Origin: Chitinophagales bacterium
GTDB lineage: Bacteria > Bacteroidota > Bacteroidia > Chitinophagales > Chitinophagaceae
Direction: 5' to 3'
Assembly: GCA_026936105.1 (NCBI GenBank)
Contig: JAIXKI010000024.1
Span: 62,001-126,000 of the forward strand
Length of the DNA: 64,000 nucleotides
The translations under genes were made by a program, and so were the position numbers. Positions within the stretch are counted from its first letter, which is position 1; each line of letters opens with the position of its first letter. Below, in pieces: positions 52,919-64,000 of the stretch. Below the pieces are notes generated by a model. That model did not search any database. It was not told the origin of the DNA and worked only from the letters and a program-made list of their open reading frames with translations.

Positions 52919-55900
52919 ATGAGATCGAATCCAATTCCCTTGATGGCTGTACTGCTGTTTTTTTGTTTTGCAGCTAAAGCACAGCAAAAAAACCCTTATG
53001 AGCTTTTGTTGAACGACGGCGCTTTTGTTCCGCAAAAAAATATTACCGCAGAAAAAATTGATTCTTTAAACAGAAGAGCGGCAAAGCCCGGCCAAAGATC
53101 CTTTGCCGTAATTCAGTTTGAAAAAATTCCCGGCTCTACACAAAGAGAACAACTGAAAAGAAACGGGATCGAGTTGCTTGAGTATGTTCCGAACAATGCT
53201 TTTACCGTTACCATTTCAGGCTCCTTGAATGCTGATGAATTGAAAAGTGTTCAGGCCAGGGCAATAGTTTACCTTACGCCACAGCAAAAGATGCAGCCTG
53301 CCCTTGCAAAAGGGATATTGCCTTCCTGGTCAGTGAAGATTCCCGGTACCATTGATGTATGGGTCAGTTTTCCCAAATCGTTTTCGTATGAAGAAGTGGC
53401 AGGTGAATTGAAAAATAATAATTTCGATCTCATCTCTTCTTCCTTCAAAGATTACCGTGTTCTGTCATTGAGGATCTCCCAGCAGAGAATAACGGAACTG
53501 GCTTCGCTTCCTTTTATAGAATTTGTTCAGCCTGCGCCTCATGAAGATCAGCTGCTGAACCATCAGAGCGTTCCCAACGCAAGGGCCAATGTTCTGAATT
53601 CATCTTTGCCCGGAGGAAGGAACTTGCACGGTGAAGGAGTGGTGATCGGTATCGGTGATGACAGCGATCCTTTGCGTCACATGGATTTTACCGGAAGATT
53701 GATCAACCGTGCAGCCATAGCAGGCGGCGGACATGGAGTGCATGTGACAGGCACGGCAGCAGGAGCAGGGATCATCAGGGAAAGATTCAAAGGATATGCG
53801 CCCAAAGCAACGATCTTAAGCCAGTCTTTTTCCAATATTCTTGCATTTTCTCCTTCCTATGTGCAGGATTACAAAATGGTGATCACTAATAACTCTTACG
53901 GCAACATTGTGGATGATTGTAATTCTTTCGGTACCTATGATCTGTATTCTCATATTCTGGATCAGATGGCCTTTGATATGCCTAATCTTCAAAATGTTTT
54001 TGCTGCAGGAAACAGCGGAGGTATGGTTTGTGGCCCTTTTCCTTCCGGATTCAAAACTGTATTAGGAAGTTATCAATCTGCCAAGAATGTGATCAGCGTG
54101 GGCAACACTACCGTAGATGCGATCGTTCACTCTTCTTCCAGCAAAGGGCCCGTTGATGACGGCCGTATCAAGCCTGAAATATCTGCCCAGGGAACTGCTG
54201 TAGTATCCTCTTATCCCGTCAATACTTATGTGTCAAGCACCGGAACAAGCATGGCATCACCTGCTGTATCAGGCGGGCTTGCATTATTATATCAGCGGTA
54301 CAGGCAACTCCATAGTGGCGCTGATCCGAAAAACGCATTGATGAAAGCTTTGATTTGCAACGGTGGTACTGATCTCGGGAATGCAGGACCCGATTTCTCT
54401 TATGGATTCGGATGGATGAACTTATTGCGCTCGGTGCAGATGATGGAGAATAACAGCTATTTTGAAAATTCAATAAGCAACGGAAGTTCAAATTCGTACA
54501 GCATCACCGTTCCTGCAAATACGGCACAACTGAAAGTGATGCTGTACTGGAATGACCCGCCTGCCACGTTGCTTTCTCCCAATACTTTAGTAAACGATCT
54601 TGACCTGTCTGTCACCGATCCTTCATCCAATACCACGCTGCCCCTGATATTGGACCCGGCTCCGGGCCATGTAACAGATGCTGCCACTACCGGCGCAGAT
54701 CATGTAAATAATATTGAACAGATCGTCATCAACAATCCTGCAGCGGGCAGTTATACATTGAATGTAAACGGGACTTCGGTCACACAGAATTCTCCGCAGG
54801 AATATTTTTTAGTGTATGATGTGATCCCTTCTTCCATAACATTGACTCATCCCATTGGAGGAGAAAAACTGGTGCAGGGAGATTCTATTTTCATCAGTTG
54901 GGATTCATGGGGTGATCCTTCCAGTGATTTCACCATCCGTTTCTCTTCTGATAACGGAGCTACCTGGAAAGATACTACTGCACCGGCAGGGTCAAGTCAA
55001 TTGAAATGGTTTGCTCCGGCGATCACTACCGATCAGGCTCTGATCCGTATCATAAAAAATTCCACCGGCGCCGGCAGTACAAGTGAAGCCTTCACAATTT
55101 TGGGAAGCCCCGTTGTTTCACTCGCTGGAGTTCAATGTGAAGGTTATATTTCGCTTAACTGGAATTCCATTAGCGGAGCCACGGATTATGAAGTGATGAT
55201 GTTGAGAGGAAATGACATGGCATCCATTGCTACTACTACCGCCACGTCTTATGTGATCAGTGGTTTGTCAAAAGATACCGTTTATTGGGTTGCAGTAAGA
55301 GCGAGGCTGAACGGAAATCCCGGGAGACGCTCCACAGCCATATCGAGGCAGCCGAATAACGGTACCTGCGCCGGCTCCATCTCCGATAATGATCTGAAAG
55401 TGGATGCGATAATTGCTCCGGCAACGGGAAGAAAATTCACTTCCTCAGAATTATCTGCTTCGACGGTGATCTCAGCAAGGATCAAAAACCTGGATAATGC
55501 GCCAATAAATAAGTATGCCGTGAAATATTCGGTGAATGGCAGCGCATGGAGCATAGATTCAGTTTTCACACCGATTGCAGGAGGCGCAACAGCCACGCAT
55601 ATTTTTGCCACTTCTTATGATTTTTCCTCTGTGGGAGATTATTCTCTGAGAGTGGTTGTAGTCAATGCTTCAGCCACAGACCCTGTTGGCGCTAATGATA
55701 CCATAACCGTTGCCATCAGGCAACTGGATAATCAGGCCATTGATCTGAGTTCCGATTTTTTGGATGATTTCGAAAGCGCACCCGATCTGGAATATACTTC
55801 AAAGCAAATTGGCCTGACTGGACTGGACCGTTATGATTTCAACAGATCAACTTCATACGGCCGCATTCGTTCTTTTGTCAATTCAGGGATCGCTTACTCA

Positions 55901-58294
55901 GGTAGCAAAGCGTTGACGCTGGACTCTTATGAATACAATGCGGCAGGCACAGCGGATTCATTGATGGGAACCTTTAATCTTTCTTCTTATAATGTGACCA
56001 TAGATGATATACGGCTTGATTTCCGGTATAAAAATCACGGACAACTTACTAATCCTGCCAATAAGGTCTGGATCCGGGGAAATGATGTCCAGCCCTGGAT
56101 CGAAGCGTACGATCTTTTTACTAATCAAAATGATCCTGATGGCACCTATAAACTTACTTCCAGTATTGAATTGAGCGATCTTCTTCAATCGAATTCACAA
56201 AATTTCAGCAGCAGTTTTCAGGTCCGCCTGGGCCAGTGGGGAAAGATACTTGCCTCGGATGATTATGGCGGTGCGGGATACACTTTTGATGATATCCGCT
56301 TATACAGGGTGTTCAATGATATTCAGATGATCCGTATTGACACTCCCATAGTGGCAAGCTGCGGTTTGAATGGAACAACCCCTATCGGAGTTTCAATACG
56401 TAACAGTTCCAACTCAGCAATAAGTTCCGTTCCGGTGAAGTACCGTATTGATAATGGCGCTGTCATAACCGAGATCATCTCTTCCATTGCTTCGAAGGCA
56501 ACTATTCAATATGTTTTTACCACTACAGCCAATCTCGCATCTCCGGGAGCACATAAGGTGGAAGTATGGGTAGATTATTCCGGTGATTCATTCCGTGAAA
56601 ATGATACGGCAAGAATAAACCTCGTGAACTCCACCATCATCTCTTCATTCCCTTATCTTGAAAATTTTGAGGGCAGCGATGGAGGTTGGTACACGGGAGG
56701 AAAGAACAGTTCATGGCAGTACGGAACTCCTTCTTCACCTAAAATATCAGGTGCAGCCAGTGGCAGCAAAGCATGGAAGACCTCTTTGACAGGAGGATAC
56801 AATGACCTGGAATATTCTTACCTGTATTCGCCCTGCTTCAATGTAACCGGGATGACGAATCCAACGCTCAGCATCAGCATAGCTCTGGACCTTGAAGACT
56901 GCGGCAATACCCAGTGTGATGCAGCCTGGGTGGAATATTCGGCAGATGGAAAAATATGGAACAGGCTGGGAGCATACGGGCAGGGTACAAACTGGTATAA
57001 TAAAAACTATACGGGAAATAATTTGTGGAGTGTGGAGAATTACACCCGCTGGCATGTTGCTACCATTCCGCTTCCCATCGGATTGTCCAATCTGAGACTG
57101 AGGTTTGTTTTGAATTCCGACCCTGCAGTAAATGGCGATGGAGTGGCTCTGGATGATATCCATGTTTATGATAACACATTTGGCATCTACGATGGAGCTA
57201 CCATGAGTTCACCGGTGACGCAGAATATTTCCGGAGGAAATAACTGGATCAACTTCACCTCGGGCGGTAAACTCGTGGCTTCCATTCAACCTGGCGGAAT
57301 GAATATGGGCAACACCGATGTGCAGGCCTACATCAATACAGGGGCGGTACGTTACCGTTATAATCAATACTATCATGACAGGAATATTACCATAAAACCG
57401 GTAACAAGAAATTTGACGGATTCGGTCACTGTACGGTTTTATTTCCTGGATAAAGAAACAGACACACTGATCAGGGCGACAGGATGCAGTGGCTGTACCA
57501 AACCTTCTTCCGCTTATCAACTCGGAGTTTCCAAATACAGTGATCCCGATTTCAATTTTGAGAATGGCACTATTGCAGATGACAACCAGGGAATGTGGTT
57601 GTACATTAAGCCACCACAGGTTGTCAAAGTGCCTTTTGATAAAGGTTATTATGCCGAATTCAAAGTGAAAGATTTTTCTGAATTCTGGCTCAATGACGGA
57701 GGGCCGGGGAATATTCATCCGCTGCCGGTTGATATCATAGACTTCATTGCACAGAAAAAGCAAAATAAGGATGTGCTTCTGCAATGGACGGTCGCCAATG
57801 AGATCAATGTGAACCGGTATGAAATACAGGTAGCCAGGGGAAATGAAGAATACAGGCAAAATAGCTTTGTCACGATAGGAAAAACAGAAGCAGTGGCCAA
57901 TGATATGGACCGGCATCAATACAGTTTCACTGATGCAGAGAATGATAAATCAGGTGTCCGCTATTACAGGCTTAAGATCATTGATAATGACGGATCATTT
58001 AAATATTCCGTCATCAGGCCTGTTGTATTCAATGAAGAAACCAGTTGGCAGGTCTATCCCAATCCGTCGCAGGGAATATTCAATCTTATTTTTCAATCAG
58101 CAACCGGCCGGAATATTTCCGTAAAGGTCTTTGATGTGGCCGGTAAAATTATTTTAAGCAAGTCTGCAGCAGCGAGTGGATTTGCAGAAAAGATGTTGAT
58201 TGATCTGCACAGCGAAAAATTTGCTGCCGGGCTTTACTTGTTACAAACCGATGATGGGGTGAAGAAAAGATCCTTCAGATTATTAAAACAATAA
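52919..58294 (+). CDS. Giant S8 protease with T9SS sorting domain
   Basis: A 1791-residue secreted subtilisin-like protein. Signal peptide residues 1-21 (ending AKAQ). An N-terminal prodomain-like region precedes the protease, whose triad is Asp247 (IGIGDDSD), His272 (GGHGVHVTGT) and Ser444 (TGTSMASP), with Asn365 (AAGNSGG). Downstream lie a beta-sandwich, a fibronectin type III domain near 740-820 (GYISLNWNSISGATDYEV), CARDB-like and MAM/lectin-like modules with paired cysteines, and a type A T9SS sorting domain at the end (VYPNPSQGIFNLIF ... GLYLLQTDDGVKKRSFRLLK). The C-terminus is complete, and a strong terminator follows. TATTTTG upstream is one base short of a -7 element. Confidence 0.95.
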   Translation: MRSNPIPLMAVLLFFCFAAKAQQKNPYELLLNDGAFVPQKNITAEKIDSLNRRAAKPGQRSFAVIQFEKIPGSTQREQLKRNGIELLEYVPNNAFTVTISGSLNADELKSVQARAIVYLTPQQKMQPALAKGILPSWSVKIPGTIDVWVSFPKSFSYEEVAGELKNNNFDLISSSFKDYRVLSLRISQQRITELASLPFIEFVQPAPHEDQLLNHQSVPNARANVLNSSLPGGRNLHGEGVVIGIGDDSDPLRHMDFTGRLINRAAIAGGGHGVHVTGTAAGAGIIRERFKGYAPKATILSQSFSNILAFSPSYVQDYKMVITNNSYGNIVDDCNSFGTYDLYSHILDQMAFDMPNLQNVFAAGNSGGMVCGPFPSGFKTVLGSYQSAKNVISVGNTTVDAIVHSSSSKGPVDDGRIKPEISAQGTAVVSSYPVNTYVSSTGTSMASPAVSGGLALLYQRYRQLHSGADPKNALMKALICNGGTDLGNAGPDFSYGFGWMNLLRSVQMMENNSYFENSISNGSSNSYSITVPANTAQLKVMLYWNDPPATLLSPNTLVNDLDLSVTDPSSNTTLPLILDPAPGHVTDAATTGADHVNNIEQIVINNPAAGSYTLNVNGTSVTQNSPQEYFLVYDVIPSSITLTHPIGGEKLVQGDSIFISWDSWGDPSSDFTIRFSSDNGATWKDTTAPAGSSQLKWFAPAITTDQALIRIIKNSTGAGSTSEAFTILGSPVVSLAGVQCEGYISLNWNSISGATDYEVMMLRGNDMASIATTTATSYVISGLSKDTVYWVAVRARLNGNPGRRSTAISRQPNNGTCAGSISDNDLKVDAIIAPATGRKFTSSELSASTVISARIKNLDNAPINKYAVKYSVNGSAWSIDSVFTPIAGGATATHIFATSYDFSSVGDYSLRVVVVNASATDPVGANDTITVAIRQLDNQAIDLSSDFLDDFESAPDLEYTSKQIGLTGLDRYDFNRSTSYGRIRSFVNSGIAYSGSKALTLDSYEYNAAGTADSLMGTFNLSSYNVTIDDIRLDFRYKNHGQLTNPANKVWIRGNDVQPWIEAYDLFTNQNDPDGTYKLTSSIELSDLLQSNSQNFSSSFQVRLGQWGKILASDDYGGAGYTFDDIRLYRVFNDIQMIRIDTPIVASCGLNGTTPIGVSIRNSSNSAISSVPVKYRIDNGAVITEIISSIASKATIQYVFTTTANLASPGAHKVEVWVDYSGDSFRENDTARINLVNSTIISSFPYLENFEGSDGGWYTGGKNSSWQYGTPSSPKISGAASGSKAWKTSLTGGYNDLEYSYLYSPCFNVTGMTNPTLSISIALDLEDCGNTQCDAAWVEYSADGKIWNRLGAYGQGTNWYNKNYTGNNLWSVENYTRWHVATIPLPIGLSNLRLRFVLNSDPAVNGDGVALDDIHVYDNTFGIYDGATMSSPVTQNISGGNNWINFTSGGKLVASIQPGGMNMGNTDVQAYINTGAVRYRYNQYYHDRNITIKPVTRNLTDSVTVRFYFLDKETDTLIRATGCSGCTKPSSAYQLGVSKYSDPDFNFENGTIADDNQGMWLYIKPPQVVKVPFDKGYYAEFKVKDFSEFWLNDGGPGNIHPLPVDIIDFIAQKKQNKDVLLQWTVANEINVNRYEIQVARGNEEYRQNSFVTIGKTEAVANDMDRHQYSFTDAENDKSGVRYYRLKIIDNDGSFKYSVIRPVVFNEETSWQVYPNPSQGIFNLIFQSATGRNISVKVFDVAGKIILSKSAAASGFAEKMLIDLHSEKFAAGLYLLQTDDGVKKRSFRLLKQ

Positions 58295-58306
58295 ACTTCC
58301 CAAAAT

Positions 58307-58346
58307 AAAAGATCCTGTGAGGTGTCTTACCAAACAGGATCTTTTT
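58307..58346. terminator. Bidirectional intrinsic terminator
   Basis: A perfect 12-bp stem, AAAAGATCCTGT (58307-58318) with ACAGGATCTTTT (58334-58345), loop of 15 bases, with T-runs on both sides. It serves the giant protease gene on the plus strand and the small gene on the minus strand. Confidence 0.88.
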
Positions 58347-58361
58347 ACATTAATAGGGTCA

Positions 58362-58565
58362 TTACCAACCTTGACTGGCAATACCGGCTTTAATGGCGGC
58401 CATTGCCTTTGCTTCATTTACCAAAGTGGTCAGTTTATTTCCTTTTCCGTCATGACCCTGTACCATGAAAGCGCCTTTAGCGGTCTTTTTGATCACAGCA
58501 TCAAGGATCGGAACATTCTTTTCTTTGGTCTTTACATTGTAAGCTGTAAGTGTTAATTCAGACAT
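58362..58565 (-). CDS. Small conserved-looking protein, function unknown
   Basis: A 67-residue cytoplasmic protein (MSELTLTAYNVKTKEKNVP...). It is lysine-rich, with a two-part pattern: an N-terminal strand segment, then a C-terminal helix (VNEAKAMAAIKAGIA) and ends in Trp. It has no signal peptide. Its own terminator and the 129-base gap to gyrB suggest a small independent unit. I recognise it only as a type of short Bacteroidota protein, without function. Confidence 0.7.
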   Translation of the reverse strand: MSELTLTAYNVKTKEKNVPILDAVIKKTAKGAFMVQGHDGKGNKLTTLVNEAKAMAAIKAGIASQGW

Positions 58566-58694
58566 AGCATAAAGTTTTAAAGTGAAAGAGTGAAATTACA
58601 GCTTTGAGGAGTCAGAGCGTAGAAAAGTTTTTAATCGCAGGTAGAAAAGACTTCTATTGCTCATATAAATGATTAACTGACAATCTATTGTAGC

Positions 58695-60848
<2,154 letters not shown>

Positions 60849-60885
60849 TTAAAAAAATGATCATTAGGGATTTCTGAAAACGGCC

Positions 60886-62289
60886 CTATCTTTTTACGAT
60901 CTGTGCCACAAGATCTGCTTCTGTACAAACCTTGTTTCCGACAAATACTGTTCCTTTCATTTCGCAAATACCACGGCGAATGGGAGCCATCAGTTCCATT
61001 TTGAGAATGAGCGTATCGCCCGGCCTTACCATTTGTTTGAACTTGCAGTTGTCAATTTTCAGAAAGTATGTGTCATAATTTCCTTCACCGCTCAGATTGA
61101 TGGCGAGTATGCCCCCGGTCTGTGCCAGCGCTTCGATCTGCAATACTCCCGGCATTACGGGATTTCCCGGAAAATGCCCCTGGAAAAACCATTCGTTGAA
61201 GGTTACATTCTTCACGCCGACGATATAGGTGTCACTAAGGTCAATGACCTTATCTACCAGGAGGAAAGGATAACGGTGCGGCAGTTTTTTTTCAATGTAC
61301 TGCAGGTCATATATCGGAGCCTGTACCGGATTATATACAGGAACGTCTTTATTGTATTTATTTTTCTTGATGTATTGTTTGATCTTTTTTGCAAACGCCA
61401 CGTTGCTGCTGTGTCCGGGCCTGTTAGCAATGATCTTTGCCTTGAAAGGATAACCAACCAGGGCAAGGTCTCCCACCACATCCAATAACTTATGACGGGC
61501 AGGTTCATTGGGAAAACGCAGTTCAAGATTGTTCAGGTACCCTTCGCTTTTCACTTCTATCTTTTCTTTTCTGAAGATCTTTTTCAATTTATTCATGTCA
61601 TCGTTTTCCATGGGCCGGTCCACCACTACTATGGCATTGTTCACATCGCCGCCTTTGATCAGATTATTATCCAGAAGCATTTCCAGTTCATGCAAAAAAC
61701 AAAAAGTACGGCAGGGAGCAATCTCCTCCTTGAATTCGTCTATTGTTTTCAAGCCGGCATGCTGGGTACCCAATACGGGAGAATTAAAATCTATTAGAGT
61801 TGTGACCTGAAAATCGCCGGCAGGTATCGCCGTCATTTCCACTTTTTTCTTTTCGTCGAAAAACTGAATGTTCTCTTCAATAATATACCAGGTCTTACTG
61901 GCCTCCTGTTCCACCACTCCTGAATTTTCTATCAGTTCTACAAAAGGCTCTGAGCTTCCATCCATAATAGGCACTTCAGGGCCATTGAGTTCGATCAGGC
62001 AGTTATCAATCCCCATGCCTACTAAAGCAGCAAGAATATGTTCTACGGTACTTACTTTGGCTCCGTTTATTCCGATTGTTGTACCACGGCTGGTATCGGT
62101 TACCAGGTCACAGTCCGCTTTGATGGTTGGCTGTTCCGGCAGATCCATGCGGCGAAACTGGAATCCAAAGCCGGGATTGGCAGGTTTCAGTACCATATCC
62201 ACCATTACGCCGGTATGCAATCCCGTTCCTGAGATCTTCGCTTCAGATTTGAGTGTGTGTTGTTTATCCGGGTTAAAATTTGGAGTCAT
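60886..62289 (-). CDS. lpxC: Bifunctional LpxC-FabZ: UDP-acyl-GlcN deacetylase / 3-hydroxyacyl-ACP dehydratase
   Basis: A 467-residue fusion of the committed lipid A enzyme LpxC with the fatty-acid dehydratase FabZ. LpxC covers about residues 1-310: zinc ligands His84 (TVEHILAAL) and the HKLLDVVGDL segment with His and Asp ligands. FabZ covers about 320-467 with HRYPFLLVDKV and the active-site GHFPGNPVMPGVLQIEALAQ (catalytic His and Glu). Both active sites are intact. The fusion is a known trait of Bacteroidota and balances lipid A and phospholipid synthesis. A TATCTTTG -7 element lies 24 bases upstream. Confidence 0.97.
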   Translation of the reverse strand: MTPNFNPDKQHTLKSEAKISGTGLHTGVMVDMVLKPANPGFGFQFRRMDLPEQPTIKADCDLVTDTSRGTTIGINGAKVSTVEHILAALVGMGIDNCLIELNGPEVPIMDGSSEPFVELIENSGVVEQEASKTWYIIEENIQFFDEKKKVEMTAIPAGDFQVTTLIDFNSPVLGTQHAGLKTIDEFKEEIAPCRTFCFLHELEMLLDNNLIKGGDVNNAIVVVDRPMENDDMNKLKKIFRKEKIEVKSEGYLNNLELRFPNEPARHKLLDVVGDLALVGYPFKAKIIANRPGHSSNVAFAKKIKQYIKKNKYNKDVPVYNPVQAPIYDLQYIEKKLPHRYPFLLVDKVIDLSDTYIVGVKNVTFNEWFFQGHFPGNPVMPGVLQIEALAQTGGILAINLSGEGNYDTYFLKIDNCKFKQMVRPGDTLILKMELMAPIRRGICEMKGTVFVGNKVCTEADLVAQIVKR

Positions 62290-62313
62290 TCCGGTAAATT
62301 ATTTTTTGACGGA

Positions 62314-62321
62314 CAAAGATA
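62314..62321 (-). promoter_or_regulatory. Bacteroidota -7 element (TATCTTTG) for lpxC-fabZ
   Basis: Exact TAnnTTTG match on the minus strand, 24 bases upstream of lpxC, in the 47-base gap after the glycosyltransferase gene. Confidence 0.5.
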
Positions 62322-62336
62322 GCCAATCAGATAAAA

Positions 62337-63209
62337 TCAGATGATGCGGTAATTTTTGTAATCAAAAAGACGCTTCCCTGTCTTTTTCTCAATCAAATAA
62401 AGGATAGAATCTTTAAAAGATAATTTTTTTCTTGACAGGTCAAATGGAATGTCCCAGTTTTTTTCCCCTATTCTTTTTTGCATCACCTGAGGGTGTGTTT
62501 CTTCAAATTTTTTCAGAACATCTGCATCCTGTAGGTAGTCAAACAATTCCGGTTGTTCTTTTTGAAACTGCGCCTGCTGGTCATTACTCCAATAGATGCG
62601 GGAGTCTTCAATTTTATGTTTTTGTTTTTGCGGATCCTTTACCCATCCATAGTGATAAATATATGCGTCAATCAGTTTTACGTTCAATTTCTGATTGTTT
62701 TTACGGAAACCCTGGGCGTCTCGGTATGCACGGATGTTTTTGTCATTGCGGATGATTCTTATTTCCCGGTTGTACCATCTTCTTGTATCACCGATGTAAT
62801 CGTAAGTGCCGTAAAAATGCAGGTACCTGAATAATAAACCTTCTACTTTCGGTGTGTTAAGATATTTTTTTGCCTCCTTCAGAATGGTTTCGTGATATTT
62901 TTCGTGCACCACTTCATCTGCCTGCAGGTAAAAAGCCCAATCACTGTCAGGTGAAACATGAGAGAATGCTTTGTCGGTTTCAACAGCTAATATCCTGCCT
63001 CCTGCCCGGATGGTATCATCCCATACGGAATGAGTGATCTTTATTTTTGGAGAGGCAATGGATTCGATCAGTTGTAATGTATTGTCTTCGCTGTTGCCTA
63101 TGCTGACAATGAACTCATCCACAACGGGCAAAATGGAAGTAATGGATTCTACTACAGGATAATCGTATTTAATTGCATTTCTGACAAACGTGAATCCACT
63201 GATTTTCAT
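62337..63209 (-). CDS. Family 2 glycosyltransferase
   Basis: A 290-residue GT-A fold glycosyltransferase of family 2. The N-terminus ISGFTFVRNAIKYDYP and FIVSIGNSEDNT is the usual nucleotide-sugar start, and the metal-binding acid-rich motif is in WAFYLQADEVVHEKYH. The C-terminal third is Lys/Glu-rich. It lies between lpxD (23 bases upstream) and lpxC-fabZ on the same strand, so a role in the lipid A/LPS core or another envelope glycan is likely but not shown. No donor or acceptor can be named. Confidence 0.85.
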   Translation of the reverse strand: MKISGFTFVRNAIKYDYPVVESITSILPVVDEFIVSIGNSEDNTLQLIESIASPKIKITHSVWDDTIRAGGRILAVETDKAFSHVSPDSDWAFYLQADEVVHEKYHETILKEAKKYLNTPKVEGLLFRYLHFYGTYDYIGDTRRWYNREIRIIRNDKNIRAYRDAQGFRKNNQKLNVKLIDAYIYHYGWVKDPQKQKHKIEDSRIYWSNDQQAQFQKEQPELFDYLQDADVLKKFEETHPQVMQKRIGEKNWDIPFDLSRKKLSFKDSILYLIEKKTGKRLFDYKNYRII

Positions 63210-63232
63210 GAAAAGCCGTTTATAAAAAATGA

Positions 63233-64000
63233 TTAGGATATCTTTTCTTTCAGTAACTGCTTTATCAAAGTTTCCAGCTCTTCAATTCTCTTTTCCATTT
63301 CAGGAAGATTACGGCTGATGGCCTGGCTTCTTAAGGCAGAAGTGTAATCATAGGCTGGTGAGCCTGTAACTGCTTTTCCGGCTCCGATAGATTTACTTAC
63401 CCCGCTTTGTGCATTTATTTTAGCGCCATCACCAATATGCACATGTCCGACTATCCCTGCCTGTCCGCCTATCATCACACCTTTTCCGATCTTGGTACTG
63501 CCGCTTATTCCCGACTGTGCCGCTATCACCGTGCTGCTTCCCACTTCCACATTATGTGCTATCTGGATCAGGTTGTCCAGCTTAGCTCCTGATTTGATAA
63601 TGGTGGATCCTATAGTGGCTCTGTCTATGGTTGTATTGGCGCCAATCTCTACATTGTCTTCTATTACTACGTTGCCGATCTGCGGCACTTTTACAAAACT
63701 GCCGTCTGCCTGCGGGGCAAAGCCGAAACCATCACTCCCAATTACTGTGCCTGCATGAATAGTGACCTTATTCCCCACCTTGCAATCATGATAAATTTTT
63801 ACGCCGGGATGAATAATGCAGTTATCACCGACTTCAACATGATCACCGAGGTATGAGTTGGGAAATATTTTTGAATTGTTACCCACTTTTACATGCTCAC
63901 CCAAATAGGAAAAAGCACCGATAAAAACATTCTGCCCTGTTGTGGCAGTTTGGGACATGTAAACAGGCTGCTGTATTCCTGCTAACTGGAGTGTCATCAT
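63233..64000 (-). CDS. lpxD: UDP-3-O-acylglucosamine N-acyltransferase, 5' end outside window
   Basis: The last 255 codons of LpxD, which adds the N-linked acyl chain to UDP-3-acyl-glucosamine in lipid A synthesis. The left-handed beta-helix of hexapeptide repeats is clear ([16 protein letters not shown] ... [16 protein letters not shown]), and the catalytic His is in [10 protein letters not shown]. The C-terminal helix ([15 protein letters not shown]) is normal. The frame runs off the window end, and the Met at the edge is not the start: the N-terminal uridine-binding domain is missing here. Confidence 0.96.
   Translation of the reverse strand: MMTLQLAGIQQPVYMSQTATTGQNVFIGAFSYLGEHVKVGNNSKIFPNSYLGDHVEVGDNCIIHPGVKIYHDCKVGNKVTIHAGTVIGSDGFGFAPQADGSFVKVPQIGNVVIEDNVEIGANTTIDRATIGSTIIKSGAKLDNLIQIAHNVEVGSSTVIAAQSGISGSTKIGKGVMIGGQAGIVGHVHIGDGAKINAQSGVSKSIGAGKAVTGSPAYDYTSALRSQAISRNLPEMEKRIEELETLIKQLLKEKIS

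Noticed and set aside
57209-57919. 236-codon minus-strand open frame inside the giant protease
   Set aside because: It overlaps the sorting and accessory domains of a clear plus-strand gene.

Overview
The window reads as a chromosomal segment of a Bacteroidota bacterium, most like the Chitinophagaceae/Sphingobacteriia side of the phylum. The signs are an LpxC-FabZ fusion, two very large subtilases with type IX secretion (T9SS) C-terminal sorting domains, a DUF5686 outer-membrane protein, a moxR/DUF58/BatA locus, and repeated TAnnTTTG promoter -7 elements just upstream of start codons. Exact placement is inference. No rRNA, tRNA, CRISPR array, transposase or phage gene was recognised.

Layout. 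1-4844: moxR-DUF58-BatD-like-batA, then rsgA. 4858-7349: two small genes, a gamma-carbonic-anhydrase-like hexapeptide protein and a class III aminotransferase. 7359-13344: two large envelope proteins, a DUF5686 protein and a propeller plus beta-barrel protein. 13448-15608: a metallo-beta-lactamase-fold hydrolase, an AAA ATPase of the DUF4143 type, and a decayed second copy of the hydrolase 3' end. 15801-23793: a lipoprotein serpin, a flippase, small secreted proteins, arfB, dtd, a MazG-like protein and glycyl-tRNA synthetase. 23953-27555: pyruvate:ferredoxin oxidoreductase (nifJ). 27802-32424: small genes, a HAD phosphatase, a START-like protein, and a tandem pair of beta-eliminating lyases whose specificity residues read as tyrosine phenol-lyase and tryptophanase. 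32692-44184: an 11-subunit complex I operon, nuoA-B-C-D-H-I-J-K-L-M-N with no nuoE/F/G, preceded by a stand-alone ferredoxin-reductase-like flavoprotein and followed by a small unknown gene. 44432-58294: a small CHAT/caspase-like protein and two giant T9SS subtilases flanking mfd. 58362-64000: a 67-aa conserved protein, gyrB, lpxC-fabZ, a family 2 glycosyltransferase and the 3' part of lpxD.

How parts fit together (inference). Tryptophanase and tyrosine phenol-lyase release pyruvate, NifJ oxidises pyruvate to acetyl-CoA and reduced ferredoxin, and a complex I lacking its NADH-oxidising module could accept electrons from ferredoxin or through the adjacent flavoprotein. This would suit an organism that degrades protein outside the cell and ferments or respires amino acids. 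The lipid A genes at the right edge and the outer-membrane proteins on the left are ordinary envelope functions.

The most unusual local structures are the decayed duplicate that brackets the DUF4143 ATPase, the complex I operon without its input module, the lyase pair with opposite specificity residues, the CHAT-like orphan, and a tiny secreted protein that looks like a T9SS sorting domain without cargo.
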